Assembly: GCF_001297705.1 (NCBI RefSeq)
Contig: NZ_LIRF01000003.1
Coordinates: forward strand, 372,001 to 436,000
Length of the DNA: 64,000 nucleotides
Source: Chryseobacterium sp. ERMR1:04
Lineage (GTDB): Bacteria; Bacteroidota; Bacteroidia; Flavobacteriales; Weeksellaceae
Direction of reading: 5' to 3'
Under the pieces are notes generated by a model. That model had not been told where the DNA came from. It was given only the letters and a program-made list of their open reading frames with translations, and did no database searches. The position numbers were made by a program, and so were the translations under genes. Positions within the stretch are counted from its first letter, which is position 1; each line of letters begins with the position of its first letter. This document shows positions 53,591 to 62,471 of this stretch, in pieces.

Positions 53591-54829
53591 ATGGAAAACT
53601 ATGCAGTTATTTTAATGATTATGGCGCTGATGATCGGGGCATCAGGTTTTGCGGGGAAAATTAAAATTCCGGTACCGATGCTTCTTCTGGTTGTTGGAAT
53701 TTTATTTGGTTTTATTCCTGCAATGCCGGAAATAGAGATGAATCCGGAAATTATTATGCTTCTTTTTTTGCCACCGTTGCTGTATGATGCAGCTTTCAAT
53801 ATTTCTTTTCAGGATTTTAAAACCAATATCAATACCATTAGCACCTTAGCGATAGGATTGGTGTTTATAACCACCGCCGGAATTGCGGTGCTGGCCTATT
53901 ATTTAATTCCGGGAATGACCTGGCCGTTAGCTTTTGTATTGGGATCTATTCTTTCTGCGACAGATGCTGTCGCTGCAGTTGGAGTAACCAAAGGACTCGG
54001 AATTCCTCATAAAACGGTAACCATATTGGAAGGTGAAAGCTTGATCAATGATGCTTCAGCATTGGTAGCGTATCGTTTTGCGGTAGCAGCTGTAACGGGA
54101 ATTGCCTTTGTAACCTGGAAAGCTTCTTTAGAATTTTTACTGGTTTTAGGCGGCGGTTTTGTTGTAGGCTGGTTAGTTTTTAAGGCGTTATCACTTACCA
54201 TTAGGTTCTTTCGTTCCGATGCGATGGTGGTCAACAGTTTGATTTTATTAATGCCTTTTGTGACGTATCTTATTGCAGAGCATTTTAACGTTTCCGGAGT
54301 GATTGCGGTGGTAATTTTAGGATTGGGAATGTCTAAATTAAGTCGAAACAAATTCCCGGATCATGTAAAAGACCAATCCCGAAACTTTTGGGACATCATT
54401 ATTTTTTTACTGAATGGTTTGATCTTTTTATTGATCGGTCTGGAATTCCCTATTATCTTAAAGAAAATGCCTCAGGCACAAGTTTGGACCTTTACAGGCT
54501 ATGCCGCCATCATCGTTTTGATAACCTTGTTAATAAGAATGGCTCGTGTTTATCTGCAGCAGTTTAACCTTCAAAAAGCCTTTCAGGGGAAACGTAGGAT
54601 CAGTGAAGATGCATTGTTTGATTCCAAAACAAGTTTTATCATTACGTGGTCAGGAATGAGAGGAATTGTCTCCTTGGCCATCGCCATTGGTATTCCTGAA
54701 ACATTAGAGAATGGCGAACCATTTCCTATGCGGAATGAGATCGTCTTTTTATCAGTGGTTGTAGTTTTAATTTCTTTATTGGGACAAGGGCTTACCTTAC
54801 CATGGATCGTTAAAAAGTTTAAATCATAA
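53591..54829 (+). CDS. Sodium/proton antiporter (CPA1 family)
   Basis: 412 residues, about 12 helices. The transport core is visible: ATDAVAAVGVTKGLGIP, LEGESLINDASALVAYRFAV (ND motif), and TWSGMRGIVSLAIAIGIP. It ends right after the membrane domain, without the long cytoplasmic tail of many NhaP/NHE proteins. Exchanges Na+ or K+ for H+ across the inner membrane. 34 bp upstream of an AraC-type gene. Confidence 0.94.
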   Translation: MENYAVILMIMALMIGASGFAGKIKIPVPMLLLVVGILFGFIPAMPEIEMNPEIIMLLFLPPLLYDAAFNISFQDFKTNINTISTLAIGLVFITTAGIAVLAYYLIPGMTWPLAFVLGSILSATDAVAAVGVTKGLGIPHKTVTILEGESLINDASALVAYRFAVAAVTGIAFVTWKASLEFLLVLGGGFVVGWLVFKALSLTIRFFRSDAMVVNSLILLMPFVTYLIAEHFNVSGVIAVVILGLGMSKLSRNKFPDHVKDQSRNFWDIIIFLLNGLIFLLIGLEFPIILKKMPQAQVWTFTGYAAIIVLITLLIRMARVYLQQFNLQKAFQGKRRISEDALFDSKTSFIITWSGMRGIVSLAIAIGIPETLENGEPFPMRNEIVFLSVVVVLISLLGQGLTLPWIVKKFKS

Positions 54830-54862
54830 ACAGGTTAACCCTAATTTGACTAATTTTGGTCT

Positions 54863-55663
54863 ATGCAGATTTCTCCGCCGAAACATTTAGCATCCTACAT
54901 CAAACATTATATATTCTTGGAAAATTCTGAGAATGATGTAAAGAGATTGAGGTTATTTACCGACGGAAATACCGGGCTTATTCTATCGGGTAATATCAAT
55001 CTGCAGGATTTATCAGGAAACAGCCTGCCACTTTCATTTTTCTATGGACAGCTAACGCAGTACAAAGATTTGGTGACCAACGGTTCGTTTTCTTTAATGG
55101 CAGTGGTATTTCAGCCTTATTTCCTAAATATTCTCCTTAAGATTTCTGCAAAAGAAGTTCAGAATCAAATTGTTTCTGTAGAAGATGTTTTAAAAAAAGA
55201 AATGCAGGTTTTTCAGGAAAAGCTTTTTTACAACGTTGATCCTACATTAATTATTAATGATTTAAATATTTATTTCACAACATTTTTGTTTAAAATAATT
55301 AATTCCGATTATGAACTTATACAAGCAACCCAACAGTATATTCTTCAGAATAAAGGCATTGTCACATCAAAAGAATTGGAACATTTCACCGGATATTCTG
55401 AGCGTCAAATCGAAAGAAAATTTCAACAGTATATGGGATTATCTCCTAAAAAATACAGCAATATTGCCCGACTTCATTATTTCTTAAACTTGATGAAAAC
55501 AAATACTGAAGAAAATATTACAGAACTTTCTTATCATGCGGGTTATGCTGACCAATCTCATTTGATTAAAGAATTCAACAATAATATCGGACTCACCCCT
55601 AATCAATATTCAAAAACAGAAAATAAACTGGCAGTAAACTTTATAGAAATTCATTCAAAATAA
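54863..55663 (+). CDS. AraC family regulator (DUF6597-type N-terminus)
   Basis: 266 residues. N-terminal sensor domain starting PPKHLASYIKHYIFLE and ending about residue 150, then AraC HTHs (ELEHFTGYSERQIERKFQQY; ITELSYHAGYADQSHLIKEF). Upstream of the nitrilase-like gene on the same strand; may regulate it. Confidence 0.92.
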   Translation: MQISPPKHLASYIKHYIFLENSENDVKRLRLFTDGNTGLILSGNINLQDLSGNSLPLSFFYGQLTQYKDLVTNGSFSLMAVVFQPYFLNILLKISAKEVQNQIVSVEDVLKKEMQVFQEKLFYNVDPTLIINDLNIYFTTFLFKIINSDYELIQATQQYILQNKGIVTSKELEHFTGYSERQIERKFQQYMGLSPKKYSNIARLHYFLNLMKTNTEENITELSYHAGYADQSHLIKEFNNNIGLTPNQYSKTENKLAVNFIEIHSK

Positions 55664-55724
55664 TGGATGTCGGTTTTTTACAATTTTTAGATTTGTAGTG
55701 ATCATAGATTTGTAGAAAAAAAAG

Positions 55725-56681
55725 ATGATTAATCTTACAATTTCAACAGCACAATTTGAAAATAAAAGCGGCGATAAAGCTTACAATCTTTCCATCATAG
55801 AAAAACTGGCGAAGGAAGCGGCTTCTAAAGGTTCTCATGTGATTGCTTTCCATGAATGTTCCATTACAGGTTATACATTTGCCAGAAAACTCAATAAAGA
55901 ACAGCTTCTAGATGTTGCAGAGCCTATTCCGGACGGAAAAAGTATTCAAAAACTAAAAGAAATCGCAGAGAATTATAACATCACCATTTTAGCAGGTCTT
56001 TTTGAAAAAGATGAACATGATAATCTATTCAAAGCGTATGTCTGTGTAGATAAAACCGGATTGGTTGCGAAATACAGAAAATTACATCCGTTTATTAATC
56101 CTAATCTTACGCCGGGAAATGAATTTTGTGTATTTGAAATTCATGGCTGGAAGTGTGGCATTCTGATTTGCTACGACAATAATATTATCGAAAATGTAAG
56201 AGCTACAAAATTGCTGGGTGCAGATATTATTTTCATGCCTCATGTTACGATGTGTACGCCTTCCACAAGGCCGGGCGCAGGTTTTGTAGATCCAAAACTT
56301 TGGGAAAATAGAGTAGCAGACCCAACCTCTTTACGACTTGAATTCGACGGAATGAAAGGAAGAGACTGGCTAATGAAATGGTTACCTTCGAGAGCGTATG
56401 ACAATGCTGCATATGTTGTGTTTTCAAATCCTATCGGAATGGATGACGATCAATTAAAAAATGGCTGTTCCATGATTATTGATCCTTTTGGTGACATCAT
56501 TGCAGAATGTCGTTCGTTTGATGATAGCTTTGAAACCATCGCTATAACTCCTGAAAAATTGATCCAAGCTGGCGGATTTCGATATATTCAAGCTCGAAGA
56601 CCTGAATTATATAAAGATATTATCGGTCAAGATCATCAATCTGAACAAAAAGTGGTTTGGATTGATGCTCAAAATAATTAA
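55725..56681 (+). CDS. Carbon-nitrogen hydrolase (nitrilase family)
   Basis: 318 residues with the catalytic triad Glu44 (AFHECSITGY), Lys119 (YRKLHPF) and Cys149 (ICYDNN). Hydrolyses an amide or nitrile; the substrate is unknown. Single gene between an AraC-type and a Crp-type regulator. Confidence 0.92.
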   Translation: MINLTISTAQFENKSGDKAYNLSIIEKLAKEAASKGSHVIAFHECSITGYTFARKLNKEQLLDVAEPIPDGKSIQKLKEIAENYNITILAGLFEKDEHDNLFKAYVCVDKTGLVAKYRKLHPFINPNLTPGNEFCVFEIHGWKCGILICYDNNIIENVRATKLLGADIIFMPHVTMCTPSTRPGAGFVDPKLWENRVADPTSLRLEFDGMKGRDWLMKWLPSRAYDNAAYVVFSNPIGMDDDQLKNGCSMIIDPFGDIIAECRSFDDSFETIAITPEKLIQAGGFRYIQARRPELYKDIIGQDHQSEQKVVWIDAQNN

Positions 56682-56735
56682 AAACCTCATACAAAAGCTA
56701 TTCTAGATGTAGGATAGCTTATTTGTTTTTTGTCT

Positions 56736-56743
56736 TACATTTG
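56736..56743 (+). promoter_or_regulatory. -7 box of the Crp/Fnr gene at 56761
   Basis: TACATTTG, exact TAnnTTTG, 17 bp before the ATG. Confidence 0.45.
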
Positions 56744-56760
56744 TGACGCAAAATTTCACG

Positions 56761-57369
56761 ATGAAAGAAAAAATTTTACAAACTTCGGTGGAGCCTCTGA
56801 TTGATTATTTTAATCAGATTATTCCGTTGAATTCGGAAGAAAAAAAGCTTGTAACAGAACTTTTTAAATCAAGGTTATACCGCAAAAGACAGTATGTTTT
56901 GCAGGAAGGGGATGTTTGTAATCAATTCAATTTCATTGTTCGTGGATGTTTACGAATGTATAAAATTGATGAAAAAGGAAACACCCATATCATACAATTT
57001 GCTCCCGAAAACTGGTGGATGATTGACATTGGAAGTTTTCATAAGAGAAGTGCTTCAGAATTGAGTATAGATGCTATAGAAGATACCATGGTGTTGCAAA
57101 TCACTCATGAAGATCTTATTAAATTATATATTTCAGCTCCAAAATTTGACCGTATTTTTAGGGTTTTAATAGAAAATAGTTTTGTTACCCTTCAGAATCG
57201 ATTGCTTCAAAATATCAGTTCTACTGCGGAAGAACGCTATCTTTCTTTTATGGAAACCTATTCTCATTTATCCAATCGCCTTCCACAAACGCAAATCGCT
57301 TCTTTTTTAGGTATCACTCCCGAATTCCTGAGCAGATTGAGAAACAGGCTCGTAAAGTCAAAGTCTTAA
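56761..57369 (+). CDS. Crp/Fnr family regulator
   Basis: 202 residues from the ATG at 56761; a GTG six codons upstream lies on the -7 box and is rejected. Sensor barrel (GDVCNQFNFIVRGCLRMYKI, HIIQFAPENWWMIDIGS) and HTH (PQTQIASFLGITPEFLSRLRNRL). The same blocks appear in the regulator at 34996, so the two are paralogues. It precedes the NAD(P)-binding gene, a possible target. Confidence 0.92.
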   Translation: MKEKILQTSVEPLIDYFNQIIPLNSEEKKLVTELFKSRLYRKRQYVLQEGDVCNQFNFIVRGCLRMYKIDEKGNTHIIQFAPENWWMIDIGSFHKRSASELSIDAIEDTMVLQITHEDLIKLYISAPKFDRIFRVLIENSFVTLQNRLLQNISSTAEERYLSFMETYSHLSNRLPQTQIASFLGITPEFLSRLRNRLVKSKS

Positions 57370-57461
57370 TCTAGATCAATACTATTTCTTGATGCAGTTT
57401 ATTGGAAAGAAGCCTCTTTTCAACAGAAATTTGCAGTATAAATTAAATAAAAGAAATAGTT

Positions 57462-58106
57462 ATGACATCAAATTCAAAAGTAGCCGTTATCGGTTTAGGA
57501 AACATCGGACAGGCAGTTGCAGGAAATTTTGCAACATCAAATACCAGTTTTATCGCCGCTGATAGAAGTTCAGAAAAGGCAAAAGAACTTGCTGAAAAAT
57601 GGAACGCAAAACCCAATGATATCACAACCGCTGTAAAAGATGCAGATATTGTAATTCTAGCCATTCCATTTGAAACAATTGGAGGATTTTTAAAAGAATA
57701 TTCAACAGATTTAGAAGGGAAAATTATTATTGATCCATCAAATCCTATTGCCCCTGATGAAAATGGAGGTTTCAAAAAAATTATAGGAGAAAATGAATCT
57801 GCGGGAGAAATTAATGCTTCTTATCTGCCTAAAGATGCAAAATTAGTTAAAGCATTTGGTACGTTAGGCGTAGCATCTTTATCAGGCTCTTCTCATCAAA
57901 CTCCTGAAAAAGCTGTTTTGTTTTATGCCAATAATGATGAAACGATTGATGCTGAAATTGAAAAACTAATTCAGGAGAATGGTTTTGATGCTTTAAAAAT
58001 AGGAGGGTTGGATCAATCCATCAGAATTGAGGTTTTTGGAGATCTTCATGAGTTTGGGGCATTAGGAAAAACCGTAACAATTGAAGAAGCAAAACAAAAA
58101 ATTTAG
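57462..58106 (+). CDS. NAD(P)-binding protein, F420-reductase-like
   Basis: 214 residues. Rossmann fold VAVIGLGNIGQAVAGNFATS, then ADIVILAIPFETIGGFLKEY and IIIDPSNPIAPDENGGFKK. Resembles NADPH-dependent F420 reductase/DUF-type oxidoreductases; Bacteroidota lack F420, so it is probably another NADPH oxidoreductase. The next gene starts within it. Confidence 0.87.
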   Translation: MTSNSKVAVIGLGNIGQAVAGNFATSNTSFIAADRSSEKAKELAEKWNAKPNDITTAVKDADIVILAIPFETIGGFLKEYSTDLEGKIIIDPSNPIAPDENGGFKKIIGENESAGEINASYLPKDAKLVKAFGTLGVASLSGSSHQTPEKAVLFYANNDETIDAEIEKLIQENGFDALKIGGLDQSIRIEVFGDLHEFGALGKTVTIEEAKQKI

Positions 58107-58806
58107 ACTGACGAGAGTTTTAATCATTATATTTTCTTTGATATCATTTTTTACTATGTCAGCACAAACCATACAATTCGAAAATAAGCAATTTGAAATT
58201 TCTAATGTTACATCTTCTGTTGTAGATTTTAAAGGCGAAAAAGTTTTGAAAATTGAAAGAGATTTAACTAAAATACCTTTCGATGTAAATCACCTCGAAA
58301 ACACTGTAGATGAACCCACTTTTGTTAAGCTTAGCAATGAAAATATGGAAAATGGTATTATTGAGGTGAAAGTTTTAAGTCAAATTCAGAATCCTTCACC
58401 ATTTGAATTTGCGCAAGGTTTTATAGGATTGGCATTTAATATTAATGATGATAATTCGGCTTTCGAAGCTGTTTATTTAAGACCTAAAGTGGGAAGATCT
58501 GAAGTTCAATTTCATAGAAATCACAGCGTACAATATTATGCATATCCTGATTTTAAATTTGAAAAATTAAGAAAAGAAGAATTTAAAGGTCAGTATGAAA
58601 CTTACGCTGATGTAGGATTAAACGAATGGATAACTTTTCGATTGGAATTAAAAAATGAGAAAATATTTCTTTATATCAATAATCAAAAATTTCCATCTTT
58701 TATTGTAAATGAAAGAAAAGGAAAAATGAAATCGGGTAGTATTGGTTTATGGGTAGATATCGGAACAATAGGATATTTTAAGGATTTAAAAATAACTAAG
58801 AACTAA
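58081..58806 (+). CDS. Exported LamG/DUF1080-like domain protein
   Basis: 241 residues if started at TTG 58081. LTRVLIIIFSLISFFTMSAQ acts as a signal peptide, and the mature part (NGIIEVKVLSQIQ, GFIGLAFNINDDNSAFEAVY, EWITFRLELKNEKIFLYINNQ) is a concanavalin-like jelly roll. There is no ATG before residue 26, so the start is uncertain. It overlaps the NAD(P)-binding gene by 26 bp. The function is unknown; carbohydrate binding is possible. Confidence 0.75.
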   Translation: MKKQNKKFRLTRVLIIIFSLISFFTMSAQTIQFENKQFEISNVTSSVVDFKGEKVLKIERDLTKIPFDVNHLENTVDEPTFVKLSNENMENGIIEVKVLSQIQNPSPFEFAQGFIGLAFNINDDNSAFEAVYLRPKVGRSEVQFHRNHSVQYYAYPDFKFEKLRKEEFKGQYETYADVGLNEWITFRLELKNEKIFLYINNQKFPSFIVNERKGKMKSGSIGLWVDIGTIGYFKDLKITKN

Positions 58807-58852
58807 ACCATATTGTAAAAACCCTTCAATATTTTAGTTTCTATACTTTGTT

Positions 58853-58886
58853 ATATCGAAAGAGCTGTAAAAAACTCTTTCGATAT
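58853..58886. terminator. Terminator between convergent genes
   Basis: ATATCGAAAGAG (58853-58864) pairs perfectly with CTCTTTCGATAT (58875-58886), followed by TTTTATTT. Confidence 0.85.
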
Positions 58887-58888
58887 TT

Positions 58889-59242
58889 TTATTTAAGACT
58901 TTTCTGTAAATCACTCCAGGCACCACCATTATAAACCTTTTTAAAGCCTTTTTCCTTCAAAATATGTTCAACTTTTACACTTCTAAGTCCGTGTGAACAG
59001 ACGGTGATATAGGTTTTATTTGAATCCAGTTCTACATATCTTTCCCTTATCGTTCCTAAAGAAATATTCAAAGATCCATCAATATGTCCCATTGCATATT
59101 CTTTCTCTGTTCTTACATCTAAAATAACGGCTCCGTTTTTAATCAGCTTATCTAAGCCATTCTCTAATGTCTGGTATCTGTAGACACGGTAAACAACATA
59201 AACGGTAAGAATAATTCCGCAAAAAATTAATATGTTTTTCAT
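58889..59242 (-). CDS. Membrane-anchored rhodanese-like protein
   Basis: 117 residues: an N-terminal membrane segment (2-22) and a rhodanese domain with AVILDVRTEKEYAMGHIDGS and the active-site Cys in TVCSHGLRSVK. Sulfur or redox transfer at the membrane. Last gene of the 60002-58889 operon, overlapping DUF3817 by 4 bp. Confidence 0.9.
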   Translation of the reverse strand: MKNILIFCGIILTVYVVYRVYRYQTLENGLDKLIKNGAVILDVRTEKEYAMGHIDGSLNISLGTIRERYVELDSNKTYITVCSHGLRSVKVEHILKEKGFKKVYNGGAWSDLQKSLK

Positions 59243-59541
59243 AGTTTGCTTAATATTTTATGATCAATATAAAAGGTTCCAAACGGAATAAAACACGCTA
59301 AAAGTACTTTCCAGGTTGTTTCTTTAAACTTCCAATGTTGCTCTACACCTACACTTAATGTATTGAAAAGAAAAAGGAGAAATAAGGTACCGTGGATAGG
59401 GCCCATCATTTTTACTAAAGCAGGATTTTCCATTCCGTATTTTAATGGAACTGCGATGAATACTAAGGTTAATAAAGAGATTCCTTCCAAAATAGCAAGA
59501 ATTCTTAATCGTCCGATCTTTGTTTTAAATAAATCTATCAT
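59239..59541 (-). CDS. DUF3817 membrane protein
   Basis: 100 residues, three helices. GRLRILAILEGISLLTLVF, GPIHGTLFLLFLFNT and FIPFGTFYIDHKIL are the DUF3817 signature. The function is unknown. Middle gene of a TetR-associated operon. Confidence 0.88.
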   Translation of the reverse strand: MIDLFKTKIGRLRILAILEGISLLTLVFIAVPLKYGMENPALVKMMGPIHGTLFLLFLFNTLSVGVEQHWKFKETTWKVLLACFIPFGTFYIDHKILSKL

Positions 59542-59543
59542 AA

Positions 59544-60002
59544 TTATCTGAAATAAGGTCTGTTAGCAAGAGGTGAGAATGGCCACGGAATGGCAATGAA
59601 AATAATGATTAGGGCAATCGTATACCAGATTAACATCGTTTTAAATTTTTCTTTGTCCGTTGTTTTTCTTTTTGTTAATGCCGATCCGATGGTGATTAAG
59701 ACGATAGAAAATAGCATCATAAAAATATGGATTAATCCGAAAAATAAGAGATCAATAGATTCTTTGGCAGTACTGAAGTTGTTCCAAAAGTATTTTACAA
59801 TCGGGCTTTGAGAATATAAAGTGATTCCCAAAATTAATTGTACGTGGGCGATTGTTGCCGTCCAATGTCTTACCGAATCGTCTGTTTTTGAAAATTTCTT
59901 GTGAGAAAAATACCCTTTGTAAGCGATAAATAGGGAATAAATAAGGCTTAATAAAACCAGCCAACGAAATATAGAATGCAAAAAAGTAAGCGTTTGGTAC
60001 AT
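59544..60002 (-). CDS. Four-helix membrane protein, unknown
   Basis: 152 residues with four membrane helices (about 10-29, 46-64, 85-108, 126-144) and a His in TFLHSIFRWLVLL that could be a heme or metal ligand. I do not assign a family. First gene of the operon; a TetR-type operator lies 35-56 bp upstream of its start. Confidence 0.8.
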   Translation of the reverse strand: MYQTLTFLHSIFRWLVLLSLIYSLFIAYKGYFSHKKFSKTDDSVRHWTATIAHVQLILGITLYSQSPIVKYFWNNFSTAKESIDLLFFGLIHIFMMLFSIVLITIGSALTKRKTTDKEKFKTMLIWYTIALIIIFIAIPWPFSPLANRPYFR

Positions 60003-60036
60003 CTTTTCATTTTTAGATGCAGCAAAGGTAAAATAA

Positions 60037-60058
60037 AAACATACTAATTGGTATGTTT
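60037..60058. promoter_or_regulatory. TetR operator, site 1 (upstream of the membrane operon)
   Basis: Near-perfect 22-bp palindrome with arms AAACATAC and GTATGTTT. Its core ATACTAATTGGTAT matches site 2 at 13 of 14 bases. Confidence 0.65.
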
Positions 60059-60070
60059 TTTAATAAAAAA

Positions 60071-60661
60071 TTATCTTAACGAATTAAAATAAGATGTAAG
60101 TTGTTTTAAATAAACAAGATATATTGATTTTGAGTTTTCTAATTTCCCCAGATTTCTAATTCCCCAATATCCGGACATCACAAAAATGGCCACTCCTTTT
60201 GCATTAACATCCGGTTGTACTTTTCCGTTTTTCTTTCCTTTTTCTATAGCTTCAATCATTGCATTTTCCCATTCTGAAGAAAGCTTGTTCAGTGCTTTGG
60301 TAAACTCAATATTCCATGGTGCCATTTCCTGTGTAAAATTGGAAGTGGGGCAGCCGTATTCAACCTTTAAAAATTCATTGTCCATCAGAATATTTTCCAT
60401 TAGATTATAAATGGTGTCTAACGGATTTTCCGAAAGCTTAAAAGGATCAATAAAAGTATCCTGAAAGGAAGATCTCATCAGTTCATTGATGATCGCCAAG
60501 CCCATCTCATCTTTAGTTTTAAAATGATAATAGAACGCCCCTTTTGTAACCTGAGTGGTCGCAATGATCTCATCTACACTGGTCGTCTGATAGCCTTTTT
60601 CATAGATCAATTCAAACGCTTTTCGTAGAATATTTAAACGGGTTGCTTCCGATTTCTTCAT
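60071..60661 (-). CDS. TetR family regulator
   Basis: 196 residues. N-terminal HTH (ILRKAFELIYEKGYQTTSVDEIIATTQVTKGAFYYHFKTKDEM) and a variable ligand domain with a Cys at ~YGCPTSNF. Such regulators often control efflux or redox genes. Sites 1 and 2 flank it, which suggests autoregulation and control of the 60002-58889 operon. Confidence 0.93.
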   Translation of the reverse strand: MKKSEATRLNILRKAFELIYEKGYQTTSVDEIIATTQVTKGAFYYHFKTKDEMGLAIINELMRSSFQDTFIDPFKLSENPLDTIYNLMENILMDNEFLKVEYGCPTSNFTQEMAPWNIEFTKALNKLSSEWENAMIEAIEKGKKNGKVQPDVNAKGVAIFVMSGYWGIRNLGKLENSKSIYLVYLKQLTSYFNSLR

Positions 60662-60664
60662 AAG

Positions 60665-60678
60665 ATACTAACTGGTAT
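60665..60678. promoter_or_regulatory. TetR operator, site 2 (own promoter)
   Basis: ATACTAACTGGTAT, 4 bp before the tetR-type start codon, differing from site 1 only at one position (C for T). Confidence 0.65.
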
Positions 60679-60805
60679 TTTATACAAAGGAACAACTTTT
60701 TTGATGAACTCTCTCAAAGCTTTTGTTTGAAAATGGTAAGGGTAGAAAGTTTTTAATTTTATCTAATACTTTTCAGATAAACTTAGGTATAATTTGCAAT
60801 AAAAG

Positions 60806-60882
60806 TTTCGACTCCGCTCAACCTGACAATACTAATACTATCCGCTGTTTTATCAACTGTCAGGCTGAGCGGAGTCGAAACC
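60806..60882. repeat. Intergenic inverted repeat with TTTCGACTCCGCTCAA ends
   Basis: GTTTCGACTCCGCTCAACCT (start of 60806-60829) pairs with 60859-60882 over 23 of 24 positions. A solo end copy is at 62439-62454. Nothing else is seen in the 389-bp gap 60662-61050 apart from TetR site 2. Confidence 0.75.
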
Positions 60883-61050
60883 TCCTATAAATATCTATAA
60901 TTTAATTGATGTTTTAGAAACGTACCCAACTTCTAGCTAGAATTAAATCTATCTATTATTTTAATGATAACTAACTACTATTTATCTAATTTTTATAATA
61001 CAATAAATCCTCGGAAATTTGTAGTGTTAAAATCATTAAAAATAAATACA

Positions 61051-62277
61051 ATGAATTATCAAAATGAGATCAACATGAATCCTGATCGTCCCATCATAAA
61101 AAAGAAAAAATTGCCTGCAGCCCTTTGGGCATTAACGATAAGCGCTTTCGGAATCGGAACAACGGAGTTTGTTATTGTAGGACTTCTCCCAACCGTTGCC
61201 AGTGATCTGAATATTTCCATTCCATCAGCCGGACTGTTGGTCAGTTTATATGCCATCGGGGTTGCGATTGGCGCTCCTATATTAACAGCTTTAACAGGAA
61301 AAGTACCCCGAAAAGCTTTATTAATCGCCATTATGATACTATTTGTTATTGGAAACGGCTTAGCTTCTATTGCTCCTGGGTTTATCACTTTGGTATTGGC
61401 AAGAATCTTAACAGGTTTTGCACACGGGGTTTATTTTTCTATCGGATCTACGATTGCCGCTTCTCTGGTTCCTGAGGAAAAAAGGGCTACCGCAATCTCC
61501 ATTATGTTTGCAGGATTAACGTTGGCGATTGTAACCGGTGTTCCGTTGGGAACTTTTATCGGACAACATTTTGGATGGAGAGCCACTTTTATCGGAGTAG
61601 CCATTTTAGGAATAATCGGGTTAATAGCAAGTATAATTTTGATTCCGAAAAATTTACAGAAAGGAAAAACGGCATCTTTAAAACAACAGTTGAAAGTATT
61701 AACCAACAGACGTTTAATTTTTGCTTTCCTAATGACTGCGATGGGATATGGTGGGACTTTTGTGGTATTCACGTATTTATCGCCTATTTTACAGGAGATT
61801 ACAGGGTTTAAAGAATCAGTGGTAACCATTATTTTATTGATTTACGGAATTGCGATTGCTTTAGGAAATTTAATCGGTGGAAAAGTAGCCAATAAGAATC
61901 CATTGAAAGTACTGCTTTGGATGTTTGCAGCACAAGGCTTGGTTTTATTGACGTTTTATTTCACGGTAAACAGTCCGGTTTTGAGTATTATTACGCTTTT
62001 CTTTTTGGGAGCATTATCGTTTGCTACGGTTCCGGGATTACAACTTTTGGTGGTTCAGATCGCTGAAAAAGAATTGCCGGGCACAGAAGATGTAGCTTCA
62101 GGAATCAATATTGCGGCGTTTAATATTGGGATCGCGATTGGTTCTTATTCAGGAGGTTTGATTGTAACTTCAGCATTAGGAATAGAAAGTACCCCATGGA
62201 TTGGAGCTTTATTCCTTTTGGTAACTGTTTTAATTACGATGTATAGCATCCGTATTTCTAAAAATAGATTGAAGTAA
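61051..62277 (+). CDS. MFS transporter (drug/arabinose exporter type)
   Basis: 408 residues from the ATG at 61051; the 29 codons open upstream are low-complexity and not conserved-looking. Twelve helices, with family features ISAFGIGTTEFVIVGLLPTVA (N-terminal TEF-V-GLLP motif) and ARILTGFAHGVYFSIGSTIA. Resembles AraJ/YdhP-type exporters. The TetR gene is divergent 300 bp upstream, so regulation is possible but no operator is seen near its start. Confidence 0.93.
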   Translation: MNYQNEINMNPDRPIIKKKKLPAALWALTISAFGIGTTEFVIVGLLPTVASDLNISIPSAGLLVSLYAIGVAIGAPILTALTGKVPRKALLIAIMILFVIGNGLASIAPGFITLVLARILTGFAHGVYFSIGSTIAASLVPEEKRATAISIMFAGLTLAIVTGVPLGTFIGQHFGWRATFIGVAILGIIGLIASIILIPKNLQKGKTASLKQQLKVLTNRRLIFAFLMTAMGYGGTFVVFTYLSPILQEITGFKESVVTIILLIYGIAIALGNLIGGKVANKNPLKVLLWMFAAQGLVLLTFYFTVNSPVLSIITLFFLGALSFATVPGLQLLVVQIAEKELPGTEDVASGINIAAFNIGIAIGSYSGGLIVTSALGIESTPWIGALFLLVTVLITMYSIRISKNRLK

Positions 62278-62295
62278 ATAATTAAATAAATTGCA

Positions 62296-62326
62296 AAAGA
62301 CCATTCATTTTGAGTGGTCTTTTTTT
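62296..62326 (+). terminator. Terminator of the MFS gene
   Basis: AAAGACCATTCA (62296-62307) pairs with TGAGTGGTCTTT (62311-62322, one G-U), followed by a T-run. Confidence 0.85.
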
Positions 62327-62336
62327 GCTTTAAATA

Positions 62337-62471
62337 TTGAACCTGTTTAAACTAATTAAAAATTTAACCGCAGAAGAATCAAAAGCTATCGTTGATTTAT
62401 TGGTTATTGAGAAAGCAAAAGTATACAAAAGAATAATATTTCGACTCCGCTCAATATGCAAAGATTTTTAA
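62337..62471 (+). pseudogene. Possible gene remnant interrupted by a repeat end
   Basis: An open stretch without a start ATG translates as NLFKLIKNLTAEESKAIVDL and LVIEKAKVYKRI, which looks like the start of a real helical protein. It runs into the TTTCGACTCCGCTCAA end (62439-62454) and stops. The rest of the 522-bp gap 62278-62799 is AT-rich with the terminator at 62296-62326 and nothing else seen. Confidence 0.3.
62439..62454. repeat. Solo end of the TTTCGACTCCGCTCAA repeat
   Basis: Identical over 16 bp to the left end of the inverted repeat at 60806-60829. Confidence 0.6.

Noticed and set aside
54007..54351. 114-codon minus-strand ORF inside the antiporter gene
   Set aside because: Antisense shadow of the transport core; composition is Lys/Pro/Thr-rich as expected from the reverse of membrane codons.
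61431..61829. 132-codon minus-strand ORF in the MFS gene
   Set aside because: Antisense shadow of conserved transmembrane helices.
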